From: Cephalopachus bancanus | Taxonomy: Eukaryota > Chordata > Mammalia > Primates > Tarsiidae | Direction of reading: 5' to 3' | DNA: 64,000 nt | Assembly: GCA_027257055.1 (NCBI GenBank) | Contig: JAPVLO010000975.1 | Location: forward strand, 283,187 to 347,186 | Part shown: in pieces, positions 23,450 to 36,096 of the stretch | How the letters are laid out: the number at the start of each line of letters is the position of its first letter | How positions within the stretch are numbered: position 1 is the first letter of the stretch | Program-made: the position numbers and the translations under genes | The notes under the pieces: model-generated | Seen by the model: only the letters and a program-made list of their open reading frames with translations | Told to the model about the DNA's origin: nothing | Database searches by the model: none

Positions 23450-24250
23450 TCTGGCTTCTGTGCAGAGATTATACTGAGGAGGTGGGTAGAACAGAAGCAG
23501 GGACACCAGGGAGGAGGCCGTTGCACCAATCCACGCAAGAGTGGAGGGTGGCTTGCACCAGGGCTGTGGTAGTATTCAGAGCAGTTTGAACTGGCTGAAT
23601 CTGGATATATTTTGAAGATAGAACCTTAGTCCATTTGTGTTGCTATAAAAATTCCCACGGTTGGATAATTTATAAGGAAAGATTTATTTGCCTTATGATT
23701 CTGTCAGCTGTACAAGAAGCCTCGAGCCAACATCTGCTTCTGGTGAGGGCCTCAGGCTCTGGCCACTCATGGCAAAAGGCTGAAGGGAGTTGGTGCATGC
23801 AGAGGTCACAAGGCACTACATACAGAGATGGGGAAGGCGACAGGCACTTTTTAATAAGCAACTCTCATCACAACTAATAGAGTAAGAACTCACGCACTTT
23901 TCTCTCTCTCACACACAGGGAGGCTATTAATCTATTCTTGAGGAATTCACCCCATGGCCCAAGCACCTCCCATTAAGCTCCACCTCCAACATTTAGGATC
24001 AAATTTCGACATGAGATTTGGTGGACAGACACCCAGACCATGGCAGAACCAATGGGATTTGATGAATTTGGGAGTTAAGACGACCCCCAAGATTTTTGTT
24101 CTGAGCAAAATTTGATGGGGTTGTCATCAAATTAGATGAGGGGAGATGGTACAGAGCACATTTGGGTGGGTGGAAACAAAAGGAAGTCATTGTTTTAGGA
24201 GTTTGTTTGAATACTTTTACTGAGGACATAAGACGGGACACAGAGGAAAC
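23450..24250. repeat. Old interspersed repeat interrupted by a MaLR LTR
   Basis: 23460-23625 and 24046-24250 read as two halves of one old dispersed element (CTGGATATATTTTGAAGATAG, then GGAGTTAAGACGACCCCCAAG). Related wording recurs at 25440-25560. The minus-strand MST/MLT1 LTR separates the halves. Confidence 0.5.
23626..24045 (-). mobile_element. MST/MLT1-type MaLR solo LTR, antisense
   Basis: It begins TTAGTCCATTTGTGTTGC and TGGATAATTTATAAGGAAAG, and ends ACATTTAGGATCAAATTTC and ACATGAGATTTGGTGG. This is the reverse-complement layout of a MaLR LTR. Confidence 0.85.
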
Positions 24251-24341
24251 AAGCTGCTGTTTGCTCAGCATAGTTGGAGATGTCTCTGAACCTCAGGCCC
24301 TGCTCTTAGCACAGCGGAGTCTGCAGATGCAACTGCATATT

Positions 24342-24642
24342 AAAATGTGTCCCCAGGCCGGGCTTGGTGGTTCAGCCTGTAATCCCAGCACTTTGGGAGG
24401 ATGAGGCGAGTGGACTGCCTGAGCCCGCGGGTTCGAAGCCCACCCGGGCAACTTGGCAAGACCTCGTCTCTACAATAAGTCAAAAATTAGATTGGCGTGG
24501 TGGCGCGCGCCTGTAGTGTGGCTACTTGGAAGGCTGAGGCGGAAGATGGCGGGAGCCCAACAGGTCGAGGCTGCGGTGGCCGGGAATGTGCCGCTGCACT
24601 CCAGCCTGGGCACCAGAGTGAGACTCCAACTCAATAAATAAA

Positions 24643-24678
<36 letters not shown>

Positions 24679-24699
24679 TAGATAAAAATGTGTCCCCAG
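24342..24699 (+). mobile_element. Alu with 15-bp target-site duplication and GATA/GACA tail
   Basis: The Alu body starts at 24357. The tail has become (GATA)n(GACA)n(GATA)n at about 24640-24684. The flanks AAAATGTGTCCCCAG (24342-24356 and 24685-24699) are a perfect direct repeat. Confidence 0.95.
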
Positions 24700-25975
24700 C
24701 GTAAACACTGGGATGACCCAAGAGAAATGAACACATTTTGGAGGGTCTCTAGGGTTAATCTCAGTTTAATGTTGTCATCAACTCTTTGTTGATGAGGTCT
24801 TTTTCTGACAGAGTGGCAGTCACATTTGCTCAATAATATGCATCCTTCACAGAACAGCTTGACGTTAGGGTTTGAGGCATGGGGACACTCTAATGATACT
24901 TGACCAACATTACTCCTAAACTTAACCCACATCTGCCTCCTGGGTAGAGGACTTTCTGCAAGGATTGTGGCCCCATTTTAAGTAAGTCAGATGTAGTGCT
25001 GTTAAGATCACTATTTCTAGATTGAGGAGGTGGTGATGCTGTTGAATGATATATATTTTTTATATTGCTTTATTGAGTAATCTAATATTTCTGCAAGCAA
25101 TGACATGGGAATAATGTGGCAATTAGTAGGAACTAGGAAATAGTAAAATTCTACACATGAGTTTCTTTATCTATTGAAGGAAGATATTGGAGAAAGGGAT
25201 CACCAGGGTTCCTTCTTGCTTCAGTAAGATGCTCGGATTACAATATTCTATCCTATATAAAAATGTGATCGTTAATTTGAACTCACAGTATTTATTTTCA
25301 AGCACATATTTAAGCAAAGGTATTTTCAAAGTTTTTTTTTTTAAATCAGTTTCTCAGAGATTATGTTGTGCCATTTCACACAGCACGGTTATTGTCATGA
25401 CTGAATACTGGAGCAAGGTTGATTATTTTGGGGGATGTTAATTTGGCACGTCCATTTCACATCCAAGTACAGGAGTCTAGTTAGCAGTTAGATATATAGG
25501 AGTCTGGAGTTCCACACAGTGTTCTGGAGTGGAGAGATCAACACATATAGATTCGATTTACATTCTTTACCTTGCATGAGCCCACCGAGGGAGGCAGTGA
25601 GTGGGCGTAGAGGGTCACAAGTCCATTCAATGAACTTCCCACGCCTGCCCTTGAACCCAAATATTGCAATATCCCCTGTCCTCCTTTTATTTATATCCCC
25701 AGCTGCTTATTCATTCAGTTTAACTCCACATCATTATCTTCATCTGTAAATATGTGTCCACCGTGGGATATTGCCAACTGCACTTGTGTCTTCCTCTGGC
25801 CCATCTCCGCTTACTTTCAATGTGGAAGGCAGAGTGAGCCTGTTAACATGTAAGGCCGAGACCTGCAGTGGCTGCAGTCACATCCAGATCCCCCAAATCA
25901 AGACCGTCTTGCTGTTTGGGGTATATCTCCACCATGGTTCACCTACCAAAGTCTCACACACAGGCCCGTAATGTC
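24700..25975. other. Intergenic, nothing named
   Basis: AT-rich to about 25440, then a piece of the same old dispersed repeat as at 23460-23625. 25560-25960 is unique-looking DNA. No exon-like frame. Confidence 0.45.
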
Positions 25976-26632
25976 ATGCAGGTGGGGAGAAGGTGATGTG
26001 CAGTTTTCAGTAGGGCGGAAATGAAAGTGTCTCTGTGGGAGTGACATTTGAGTGGGCCAGTGGAAGGCTGGGTGGAGTGAGTTTCACAAAGGAAGAGCCA
26101 GTGCAAGGGCCCTGAAGCCAGAGTGAGCCTGGTGTGTTTCCCAATGGGAAAGGTGCAGTGTGGGTGGATCAGAGTGCACAAAGGGGAGGTGGGATTGGAT
26201 AAGGCTGGAGAAGAAACGGGCCAGGTTACCTTGGGTTTGTAGGTCGTCATAAGGGATTTGGCTTTGACTCTGAGTGAGAGGAGAGCCTACTGGAGGGTGT
26301 AGAACAGAGGAGTGGCACAACCTGACTTGGGTTTGAAAGCCCTCAGCTTTAGCCATCCAGTCCATCCGTGGGGCCAAGGTGTCAGGTTGATTTTGGGCTT
26401 TGCTAGGCGGGAGGGGGGGACACCCAACCAATATCTCATCCCCTGTGTGAAATACCCCCTCCCAGTTCTGGGCTCAGCTTTGGAGTACTACCTGGATAGG
26501 GCTGGTCCTAGTGTCCCTTGTCCTTGTCCCTTTCCTCCAGTCCCTCCATTTATCCACAAAAGAGTCATTTACTGCATTTTCTACCATAATGTTCCCTAAC
26601 GGTTCATTGGCAAGGAGCCAACCTTGTCTTAG

Positions 26633-27520
26633 TCCCTTTGTGCTGCTATGAAGAAATACCTGAGCTTGTATCGTTATACAGAAAAGAGATTTTTGGCTCA
26701 CGGTATGACCCAGCAATTCCTCTATTGGGAATATACCTGGAGGAACTCAAATTATTCTAAAAGATGATGCCTGCACACATATTTTTGTTGCAGCTCTATT
26801 CACAATAGCAAAAACATGGAGCCAACAATGTTGCCCATCGAAGCTGGACTAGATTTAAAAAATGTGGTACATATACACAATGAAAGATTATGCAGCCATA
26901 AAAAAGGACAAAAATATGGACTTGGCAGCAACCTGGATGGATCTGGAGTCGATCATACTCAGTGATTTATCACAGAAACAAAGAACAGAGTTCCATATGT
27001 TCTCACTCATAAGAGGACCTTGAACAATTATAATGCTATAAGAAAGCGATTGGCAGTATTGGGAAACTGTCAGGGGAGGGGCGATGGGATGGGCAGTTGA
27101 GAGAAACTGCGAAGGGAGGGAGGGGCATACCTCAGCAGCAAGGGTACCTGCATGATCAACGTTTGTATACCTAACCCTGAATTGTGCCCCACATATTTAT
27201 AAAATAAATTTTAAAGAAAGAAGCATGGTGCTGGCTTCTGGTAAGGGCTTCAGGCTGCTTTCTTGCATAGGGAAAATGCTAGGAGGAAGCCAGAATCACT
27301 AGGAAAGAGAGGGAAGAAAGAGGAGGGAAGGGATGAAGGATTTTTTAGTAATCATAACCTGTGGGAATTAACACAGTGAGGGAACTCAATAATTAACACA
27401 AGGAAGGCAACAAGCCACTCCTGAGGGATCTGTCCCCTGACCCAAACATCTCACACTAGGCTTCACCTAAAACATCGGGGATCACATATCAACATGAAAT
27501 TTGGAAAGGTCAGTTATACG
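26633..27520 (-). mobile_element. MaLR LTR, antisense, split by an L1 (copy B only)
   Basis: The LTR starts TTAGTCCCTTTGTGCTGC at 26633 and resumes at about 27219 with GAAGCATGGTGCTGGCTTCT, ending near AACATGAAATTTGG. Copy A has no LTR at the matching site (near 3525). Confidence 0.8.
26708..27218 (+). mobile_element. 5'-truncated L1 3' end inside the LTR
   Basis: It has the end of ORF2 and the 3' UTR (GCAGCTCTATTCACAATAGC, GTGGTACATATACACAATG, then GTATACCTAACCCTGAATTG and an A-rich tail). It is the same family as 58374-58838. Confidence 0.88.
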
Positions 27521-29005
27521 AAAAATATCAATCCATTAGCAAAAAAGACATGCTCGATTTTCTCTTGAATTAATGGACAGCCACATTCTCAGATCCCAGT
27601 ATGCGATTCAATAAGAAATACTACCATTATTCCTCAATTGAAGGAATATTATTAGATGTTCTATTAAATATGGGAAAAGGTGGAACAAAAGCAATCAAGC
27701 ATATACACATTGGCATAAGCCAAAGTGGAATTTCTGGGTCTGTGTAACTGGAAAGTTCAAAGGCAGTTTCCAGTTTCAGGCATGGCTGGGTCCAGGATTC
27801 GGTTCTCTGAAATCTGCCTTCCAGTTCCAGCTTCTCTTCTGTCCAGTGTGAGCCTGATCCCCTGCAGCCCTCAAAGCATCCAGAGCTTGGATGGAATCAC
27901 CATGGCTGGAGAAATACAATGCTCTGATTCTGGTCAGGCCAGAGCCTCATGCCCACTCTTGGAGTCTGGGGTTAAGTCGCCTCTGCCAGATTAAGTACTG
28001 CTGAAGAAAAAGGGATAGGGTGGCTCTATGGGGAATTAAAGTCACTGGTGCCAGGAGAAAGGGAACAGATGCTGGGTGAAAAAACCAAGAGATATCCTCC
28101 ACGGTGGCACAGACATTTCATCATATTCAAAATTAGTTTCACTGCTGTAAGAGAACAAGATGAGGATAATTCATTCCTTAACTCAGTAAAGATAACTATT
28201 ATTTTCCAAGATAAGAATACTTATTTCAAAGTAATACGTTTGATGAAAATATCTACTCATGCAAGCCTGAAATTTAGAATGTGGGAGGTTCTTTCTTTAG
28301 TACTTTTGTCCAGCAATGAGCATTATTTACTGTGAAGGTGGCTAACTCCAGGTAGTTACTGTGATGACCCTATGTGCTCCCATGGAGTGAGCAGATTGCA
28401 AAATGAGGAATGTGCCATAGCCTATACACAGAGAACTGGGAATTGCTTAACCTGTTTCTGTGTTAGCATCCGACGATCTACCATGCTTTTCCTCTAGCTT
28501 CTTAATGGTTGTCCACCAGCGCAGAGGTACAGTGATTTATCAAGGCTTTTCCCCAATCGATGTATGTTTCTGTACATTCTCACAGTTTTTTACTTGGTGG
28601 TGTAATTAACATCCTGGTGGATTCTACCTCTTTTGCATATGCGAGACTTTATCATAGGCTCTCAAATGTGAGCCAAAGGGCAAGCACATCTTTAATCTAA
28701 TAGAAAGTGCTACGTGTTCAGATACATTTTACTGCCATGCCACTTGACAGTGTGTGAGTCCTTGCTTCCAAGCACAATCTTGTCAAGCACAGATGATTGT
28801 CAATGAATTATATTCATGTTACATTAAAATAGCCTCTGGTCCTGCGGAACAAATCCTAAAAGACTAAAAATGATCAAACTGTTTCAAAATACCTCAGCAG
28901 CATCCCGGACCACAGCTCAAATATATGTTTAGGAAGAGAAAAATATCCAACACCTAAGATAAAATTCACAATGTCTGGAAATGAATCTAAAGTTACCATG
29001 CATGC
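27520..29005. other. Non-coding, homologous to 3530-5470
   Basis: Collinear with copy A apart from the insertions listed. No gene. Confidence 0.55.
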
Positions 29006-29007
29006 CT

Positions 29008-29300
29008 GCTGAATGTGGTGGCTCACACCGGTAATCCCAGAACTTTGGGAGGTTGAGGCAGGAAGATGCTTGAGGTCGAGAGTCTGAGACCAGCCTGGAC
29101 AACATAGTGAAACCTCGCCTCTACAATAAATACATAAATAACTGATCAATTAAGTCAGGGATGGTGACATGGGCACCTGTTCACCTAGCTACTTGGAAAG
29201 CTGGGTTAGGAGAATTGCTTGAGCCCAAAAGTACCAGGCTGCAGTCAGCTATATCATGCCACTGTACGCTAACCCAGGTGACAGAACAAGAAATTGTCTC
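29008..29300 (+). mobile_element. Old AluJ-like element, shared with copy A
   Basis: A diverged dimer matching the element at 5475-5770 in position and orientation. Confidence 0.85.
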
Positions 29301-29529
29301 ACTAAAAAAAATACATACATTTTGAAAACTAAAATTAAAAAGCATGCAAAGCAGAAAAATCCAACCCATTGTGAACAGAGAAATCAATCAACAAAAGATA
29401 TTCATCGGCATGAAAGAAGTAAAGTTGCATTTATTGACAGACAGCACGTTTGTGTGTGTAGAAAATCCAACCAAATCTATCAAAGCACTATTAGGATTCA
29501 TTAGTGAGTTTTGGAAGCTTGCAGAATAC

Positions 29530-29745
29530 AAGAATTTTTAAAATTTTATTTGAGTTTCGGGGGGTACATTCTCAGGTTTGTTACATGGGTATACTGCATG
29601 ATGGAGCGACATGGTTTGTTATTCCCTTAAACCCATTGCCAAAACATTGGGCACAGTACCCAAGAGATAGTTCTCCAACCCCTGCCCCCTCCTGTCCTCC
29701 TCTCTTTGGGAGTCCCCACAGTCTCTTCTTCCCATCTTTAACAAT
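29530..29745 (-). mobile_element. L1 3' fragment, antisense, shared with copy A
   Basis: Matches 6290-6500 (TCAGGTTTGTTACATGGGT). Confidence 0.75.
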
Positions 29746-30107
29746 ATATTTTAGAGGAAGCTAATCTCTCAGCCAAACACTTGACCAATTATCCCTGCAC
29801 TTTTCTCAGTTTGTCTGGAACAAGGCAGATAAGCCAAGATTTCCTGCTCTAGCGTTTCTGCATTATCCATTTATTATGTAAATACAATGAAAACACTAAG
29901 AAAACATCTCAAAAGGTTGACAATAGTTAGCGTTTAATGACAGTTACCACCTTTCTTTTTCTCCCCTTTCCTAAATTGTCTTCAACTACCTTCTGCTACG
30001 TGAATACAGGAATCCCAGAACCTCCTCTCCAACCCGAGGACAACGGCAAGAATGTTCGGAGGCGCCGGAGGTGAAAAGACACTAAAACATTGAAATAGTA
30101 GTCCAGA

Positions 30108-30113
30108 TTTATT
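30108..30113 (-). terminator. Polyadenylation signal of CTAG-like gene B
   Basis: AATAAA on the minus strand, about 165 bases past the stop codon. Conserved with gene A. Confidence 0.65.
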
Positions 30114-30277
30114 TTCAGCAGTAACAAACATTTAATTACCAAACAAAACAAGCGAACCCTGAGGCCCTGTCCTCAGTTTCAAAAAGAAATAGGCGCCCAC
30201 ACTCAGCTGGCAACTACTGCAGAAATGTATGGCCCTAGAAAAGGCTGAACTGCCTAAAACGGGACATGAGGTGAGGC

Positions 30278-31379
30278 TTAGTGCGTTTCTCCATGCTGAG
30301 GCCCAGCAACAAAGGGGGGCACAAATTGCTGTAGGGTCTGCACCACTAGGGAAAGCTGGTTGAGAGAGCAGGTGATGAAACCTTGGAGTTGGTCAGGGTT
30401 TTCAGCAATCAATTTCCTAAAAGAAGAGACAGAGAAAATCACGTCAGAGGGGAAGAGGGGCGCCTTCCTTGCCTGCCGCCTCACTCAGCGACACAACCAG
30501 AGCACCACGCCGTTTCCTTAGACCAGCGCTTCCATTCTTCCGCATCTTCACTACAGCACCCCTTGGGCTGAGACTGGCCACGGTCAGCCACTGCCACCCT
30601 CTCCCTGGCCCACCATATCGCACTGACATGACCAGGATGTTGTCGTTCACGCTGACCTCCCTCTGAATTGGCCCTGGTATAACATATCGGGTCAGGAACC
30701 GGCCAGCAATCTCCGCCTCCATCATCGAAGCGAAAGGGATGAAGAGGGTACTGGTGCAGGCACAGCTAAGGAACATCCGCAATGCCGACTTCACTTGTGC
30801 CTCAGGCCTCTTCCTTACTCCCAGCTGCCATCCACCTCCTGCCATCGCAGACCCTTGGGCCACCTGGGACAGCACGGCCTCTAAGCCCTGACTCCCCTCA
30901 GACTGGTTTACCCCACCACAGTCGCCAGCCCAGGCCACGCCCTTCCCAAACCCAGCAGCGACAGTTCTTCCTCGTGTCCCCTTCAGTCCCCGTCTGGGGC
31001 ACTCTCCCCTAAATCAGCCCCAGACTGTCCCCTGGTCGCCCAGGAAACCGGGGGTTCCTGGAAAAAGATACGCCCAGAGCTGTTGATTTTCCGGGTCTTC
31101 ATCCGTGGGCGAAGCGTCTCCGCCCGACCCAGAATCCTGCGGTGGCTGCTCGTTCTCTAGCGCTCCGCCAGCCGCATCACCTGCCTCCCCCGCGACGCCA
31201 GGGCCTTTAGGATCTCCGGGGTTGGAGTCGCTGGGGTCGCCAGAACCCTTGGGGTCATCTGGTCTGACCTGGTCATCCGCACTGCTCGCTGCAACCATTG
31301 TGCTTGCTGCAGCCGCTGTGACATCTGGGTTTTTGTCTGCTGCCCTGGTGTCTCCGCCACCTTCAGCCTCAGCCTCCAT
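30278..31379 (-). CDS. CTAG2-like: CTAG/LAGE3-family protein, paralogue B (three exons)
   Basis: Minus-strand exons are 31379-31072, 30750-30628 and 30416-30278, giving 189 residues. The donors GTATCT and GTCAGT are the same as in paralogue A, and both introns are phase 2. The acidic N-terminus (residues 1-102) is rich in Asp, Gly, Pro and Ala, and has diverged strongly from A. The Pcc1-like region (about 103-185) is better kept: TLFIPFASMMEAEIA, then NDNILVM joined across intron 2 to KLIAENPDQLQGFITC, then QLSLVVQTLQQFVPPF. Relative to A, exon 1 is 12 bases shorter and exon 2 is 3 bases shorter, while exon 3 is equal. The introns differ by 8 and 1 bases. Whole-codon changes in exons and free changes in introns argue for selection on the protein. 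Expression and KEOPS binding cannot be judged from sequence. Confidence 0.86.
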
Positions 31380-31504
31380 CTTGAACGCTCCTCTTTCTTC
31401 AGAACCCACCGCTCGGCAGGAACTTCCGGCCCTTAGCGTGCAATGTGCCTCAGGACACGCACGGCGCCTGCGCAGATACGCCCCTCGTGAGGCGTCCTGG
31501 TCAG

Positions 31505-31558
31505 CTATTGGGTCCCGCCCAGAGGTCTCTGGAGACCCCGTAGTCTTGCTAGCCAATG
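31505..31558 (-). promoter_or_regulatory. CCAAT and GC-box promoter region of gene B
   Basis: An inverted CCAAT at 31507-31511 (128 bases before the start codon) adjoins GTCCCGCCC (31512-31520), a GC box on the minus strand. A forward CCAAT lies at 31553-31557. The CpG content is visibly higher than in gene A. Function is inferred. Confidence 0.55.
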
Positions 31559-31779
31559 AGCTCTCCCTCACCAAGCTCCACCCCTTGGAGCTCACTGGAG
31601 CCCTAGTGAGCTTGCGCACACGGATCTTCACGTGGTACTCCTCGTCTGGTGGTCACTGGGGCCAGCCCTTGACATCTGTAATCCCCTTAGCCAATCAGGC
31701 CTCTGAACAACACCCCGCCCCCATGACACATGGTGCTGGCTCTCCACCTTTGCCCAAAAGCTTTCACCACTGAGTCCAT

Positions 31780-33326
31780 CGGGCTTGTGATATTCACGCC
31801 AAGCTTGTCCTGCTCCAAGGTGCCCTGGAGGCCTGGAAGACGAGGCCAGTGTCCACGTGCCAGCCTCTCCTAGGAACAGCCTGATGCCGGGCCCCAATTT
31901 GGGATTCTGGCAGGGAGCCGGCTGCTTCGGTGTCACACCTGCCCCCTTCCCCCGTGTTGCCCACTTGCAGCCTGGCCCCGGGGGTATGAGGGTCCTGGGA
32001 ACATGAAGCCAGGGACTTGAACAGGCCCTCCCAGGCGAACCGTCCCTCCCCTCGGGGGAGAGCCTAGGTGATACCCTGGAGGCATGGATGGGCTTTCTCT
32101 TTCAGCCTCCTCTGTCGCTGTCCTTGTCATGCCTGCCTGCCCGGGGAGCCAGGGCTGCTTGTGGGGCTAGGTGGTGGCAGCTTCCCACAGCAAAGGGGCT
32201 TCCAGGCTCCAGCCGCTCTGCACTCACTGCCCCTAGGCCTGGCCCAGGTAGACTGGAGGGAACCACTGGACTCAGGACTGCAGGAGGGAAGAGTCACCAT
32301 CCTTTGAGGCAGAGCCCAGTCACTGTGTCCTCTACTGACACAACCATTGTGGAGTCTCTCTACCTTAGGAACAAAATCTAGCTGCTCTCTGGGGGGCTAG
32401 AGGTGCCTGGGAGCATCAGCAGGGAAGGTGCCTGGGTCTGCTAGCCATTCAGTTGTTGGTTGCTTTTTGTGTACAGAAGGGGCACAGATGGACAATAAAT
32501 GTTCAGCTAGATGCAGCAGGGGTCGGGACAGTATTGCCCTGGAGACTGTGTGTCTGTCCCTACCCTAGTCGCAAATCTGTGGGGTGAGAGGCTTCCGTCC
32601 TCAGCCGCAGACCCTTGGGGCAGCCCTAGGCTTACCCACAACCAGATTCCTGGACCAGCACAACCAGAATCCAGGGCACAGCTCCGAAGTCTAAGCAGGG
32701 ACTCTGGGGAAACCTTCCCACTCAGAGCTGCTGCAGTGGGCCAGTGTCTCTGCGCTACAAAGCTCTGAGCCCAGAGCTGCTGCAGGACCTGGAAAGGGAG
32801 CAGGGAAGGGAGCAGCCGATGCCTTAGCCCTCCTGGAGCTGACACACTTGGGGGACACAGCGTGAAAGTGACCTTAGGGAGAGCAAGGCAGGCAGGGAAG
32901 GGTGGGGGAAGGGCCCTGAGTGGTGCACAGAAAGCTCAGGAAAGAGCTCTTCAGCAGGGTGGGGTCCCAGGTCCAAGGAGGGACTGGATGTGGAAGACGA
33001 AAAACAGTGCTGTCCAGGAGGACCACCAGGCTTTGGCAGAAGAGGTTGGGCCTTCAAAGAAAGAAACAGGCTGGGGCAGGTGACGAGTGAAGAGTTTGGC
33101 CAGCAAGCTCTTTCCTGTGTTCTCCACACACCCCTCGCCTCCCTTCCTGTCAAGATCATCTCCAGCCTCTGCCTGCTCCTTCGTGTTTCGACAGATGCGT
33201 TTCACATCTCAGGTCATCCTGAGCCTCTGGGCACCTCCGCTCCCCTTGTGCCCTCCAGCTCTGAGCTACTGCAGTGGACACCTCTACCTCCTGTGCCAGC
33301 GACCCACCTCCAGCTCCCAGCTCTTC
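31780..33326. other. Non-coding flank, homologous to 8500-11080
   Basis: Collinear with copy A but without the LTR. No supported exon. Confidence 0.5.
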
Positions 33327-33965
33327 TCCCCTTTTCTGTCTCCACCCAGCCTGTGCACAGGGGATCCGGAAATGCATGGGAATGTGTATCCTTGGACACA
33401 GCCTCCACCCATACAGAGCAGAGTGACTGGAGAAATGCCTCCATGGCTTTTGTGGCATCTGTGACTGCAGAGTGGATGAAATGAAAGGAATTAATAGACA
33501 TAGGGGTGGGCAAACGAATGCCCACTTCGGTGCTGCTGCTTATGTCGGTAGAGCGCAGGAGGGATGTGTGAAGGAACATGCAGAGAGATGTCTCTGTGGC
33601 ATGAAGTGCTTTTAGTGAGGATGTATTCACCTGGCATGGACACCGTAACGCCAAAGCCACTGGAAGAACGTGTCTATCGACTATACTTGATATTTTTAAT
33701 AGAAGAGGCTCTTCTAAGCCTATCAGCACTGGAATACTAGTAACCAGTCCCTTTCCGGGGGAATCACCATGTTCCAGTCACTGATTTAAGCGCTAAATAA
33801 GCATTAGCTCATTTACCCAGGAATGAACATTGTTCTAATTGGAATTATGTTTGGTGGTGAGAAAATGGTTGATTTTATTTTCCAAACATGCCCATATTTC
33901 CTATTTTTTTTTTTACAGTGAACATGTATAACACCTGTAAGCAGAAAAAATTAAGAAAAGTATTT

Positions 33966-34265
33966 CTTTTTTTTTTTTAAAGATGGAGTCTCATCTCACC
34001 CTGTCACCCAGGTTGGAGTGCAGAGGCACGCTCACGGCCACCACAGCCCAGACCTACTGGGCTCAGGGACCCTTCTGCCTCAGCCTTCCAATTAGCCGAA
34101 TCTACAGGTGCACGCTACCACACCCGACTAATTTTTTTTATTTATTGTAGAGACGAGGTCTTGCCAGGTTACCGAGGCTGGTCTCAAACCCCTGGGTTCA
34201 GGCAGTCCTCTTGCTTCTGCCTCCCAAAATGCTGGGATTATAGCCTTGACCCATCGAGCCTGGCA
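33966..34265 (-). mobile_element. Alu, antisense (block B)
   Basis: Paralogue of 11721-12017, differing at about three positions and in T-run length. Confidence 0.9.
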
Positions 34266-34437
34266 AAAAAGTTATTTCTTAATCATTTAGATGAACTAAT
34301 TAATTAATCTAAAGATTCTGCAGAATTAGAAAGCAAGAGTCAATGGGAGTGTGGACCCGTGGAAGTGGAGTTACCACCTAAGGCAGCACAGGTCTTAAGG
34401 CCACAGCACGTCTACTGGGCCCACTGAGGCACACAGT

Positions 34438-34732
34438 GGATTTCTTTCTTTCTTTCTTTCTTTCTTTTTTGAGTTGGAATCTCACTCTGTTGCCCAGGCT
34501 GGAGTGTAGTAGCACACTCACAGCCACTGCACCTCGACCTGCTGGGTTCTTCTGCCTCAGCCTTCCAAGGAGCTGGAACGATGGACATGTTCCACCATGC
34601 CTGGCAAATTTTTTTTAGAGATGAGGTCTCACCAAGTAGCCCCGACTGGTCTCAACGTCGTGAGGTCAGGCAATCCTCTCACCTCAGCTTCCCAAAGTGC
34701 TGGGATTATAGATGTGAGCAACGCGCCTGGCC
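34438..34732 (-). mobile_element. Alu with (CTTT)n tail, antisense (block B)
   Basis: Paralogue of 12194-12488. The tetranucleotide run is shorter, and one base missing in copy A (CTCGACTGC against CTCGACCTGC) is present here. Confidence 0.88.
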
Positions 34733-35502
34733 TACAGTGGATTCCCTGAAGCCAGAAGCCCGTGGTGGTGACAGCATCACTTGGCATCGATGGAGGTCAT
34801 GATTCCAGCGCCCCAGTCCCTTGCGTGTCATGCTGAGGCTTATTTTGTTTCTATCGACCTGAAGGGAACTGGGAGTCTTGGAGCTGGACAGGCCCCTGGA
34901 GAGGGCAGTGTGTCCACTCCCGCCTTTAGAGCCTCCTTCTCTGGGTGACCCACTGTCTGCTCCTGCCCAAAGTCACCTGTCCGGCCGGAACCCAGCCGAG
35001 CCCAGACCAGGCTTCTCAGCTCTGCCACCTCCCTCAACTCGAGTCACAGGGGCCTGGACTGGAAGGACTGGTAGGGGCCAGGGCCCTCCAGCCTGAGCCC
35101 ACCCCCTTCCCATGAGCTGCTCAGCCCTTCTGAGTCCCTTCCTTCTCCCTACGGAACTCCATCTGTGCATGAAAACAGGCTTGCTGGGTCCATGAGGGTC
35201 TTCTCTGGACACGCACCCCGGTTTGAGCTTGGCCTCACAAAGTCACACCCACTCTTGCTCTACAATAGCTCTGCAGGCATGTGAAAATGCTTGTTTTATC
35301 TGGGCCCTAACCACGAAAATACTAAAAAGCCTAAAAATGTAAGAGACAGTTTCCCATGGTCCACACCCTTAAGATGCAAAAAGTGAGTCCAAATGAAAGT
35401 TCCTTCTCCCTTCTTCTTTCCTCAGATAGAACTGTTCTTAGCAGCAAGGGCGTTTCCTTCCCCGCCTTGCCCTGTGCTCATAAACATGGACTCAAACACT
35501 TA

Positions 35503-35540
<38 letters not shown>

Positions 35541-35545
35541 CACAA
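35503..35545. repeat. (CA)n microsatellite (block B)
   Basis: Shorter allele-like version of 13259-13308. Confidence 0.95.
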
Positions 35546-35827
35546 TTACACACGTACAAACATACACACACAAAAAAATACATGTAGTCACACACGCACG
35601 CATGTGTACATACATAAACACTACCTCCATACATTTAAAAAAATCAAATGAGATCAAGGTCAACAGACTTACTGGCCTTACTGTGGTAACAGATTCCTTC
35701 ATCATGTGTCTGGAGGGGGTTCTCAGTCAGTGCATATCGGTTACCATATTTTTCACTACTGCATCTTACAGCATAAGGTAAGCCGTGTACTTAATTACAA
35801 TTAAGAATTAATAACTGATGAGTCAGC

Positions 35828-36096
35828 CTGTAATCCCGCGCTTTGGGAGGCCGAGGTGAGTGAATTGCCTGAGCCCGCAGATTCGAGACCCGCCTAGGCA
35901 ACTTGGTGAGACCTCATCTCTACAATAAATCAAAAAAATTAGCCGGGTGTGGTAGCGTGTGTGTAATTCCGGCTATGTGGAAGGCTGAGGCAGAAGGATC
36001 GCCAGAGCCCTGAAGGTCGAGACTGCGGTGGCCAGGAGCATCCCACTGCACTCCAGTCTGGGCGACATAGTGAGACTCCAACTCAAAAAAAAAAAA
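35828..36096 (+). mobile_element. Alu, plus orientation (block B)
   Basis: Paralogue of 13585-13861, essentially identical apart from the A-run. Confidence 0.9.

Noticed and set aside
31105..31773. Plus-strand open frame of 222 codons, and a similar one at 7457-8011.
   Set aside because: Both are antisense to GC-rich CTAG exon 1 and its promoter. They have different ends in the two copies, no splice logic and no family signature.
33214..33729. Minus-strand frame of 171 codons, also present at 11077-11484.
   Set aside because: It is mostly inside the near-identical block, so its sharing reflects DNA identity and not coding constraint. The parts outside the block do not stay alike.
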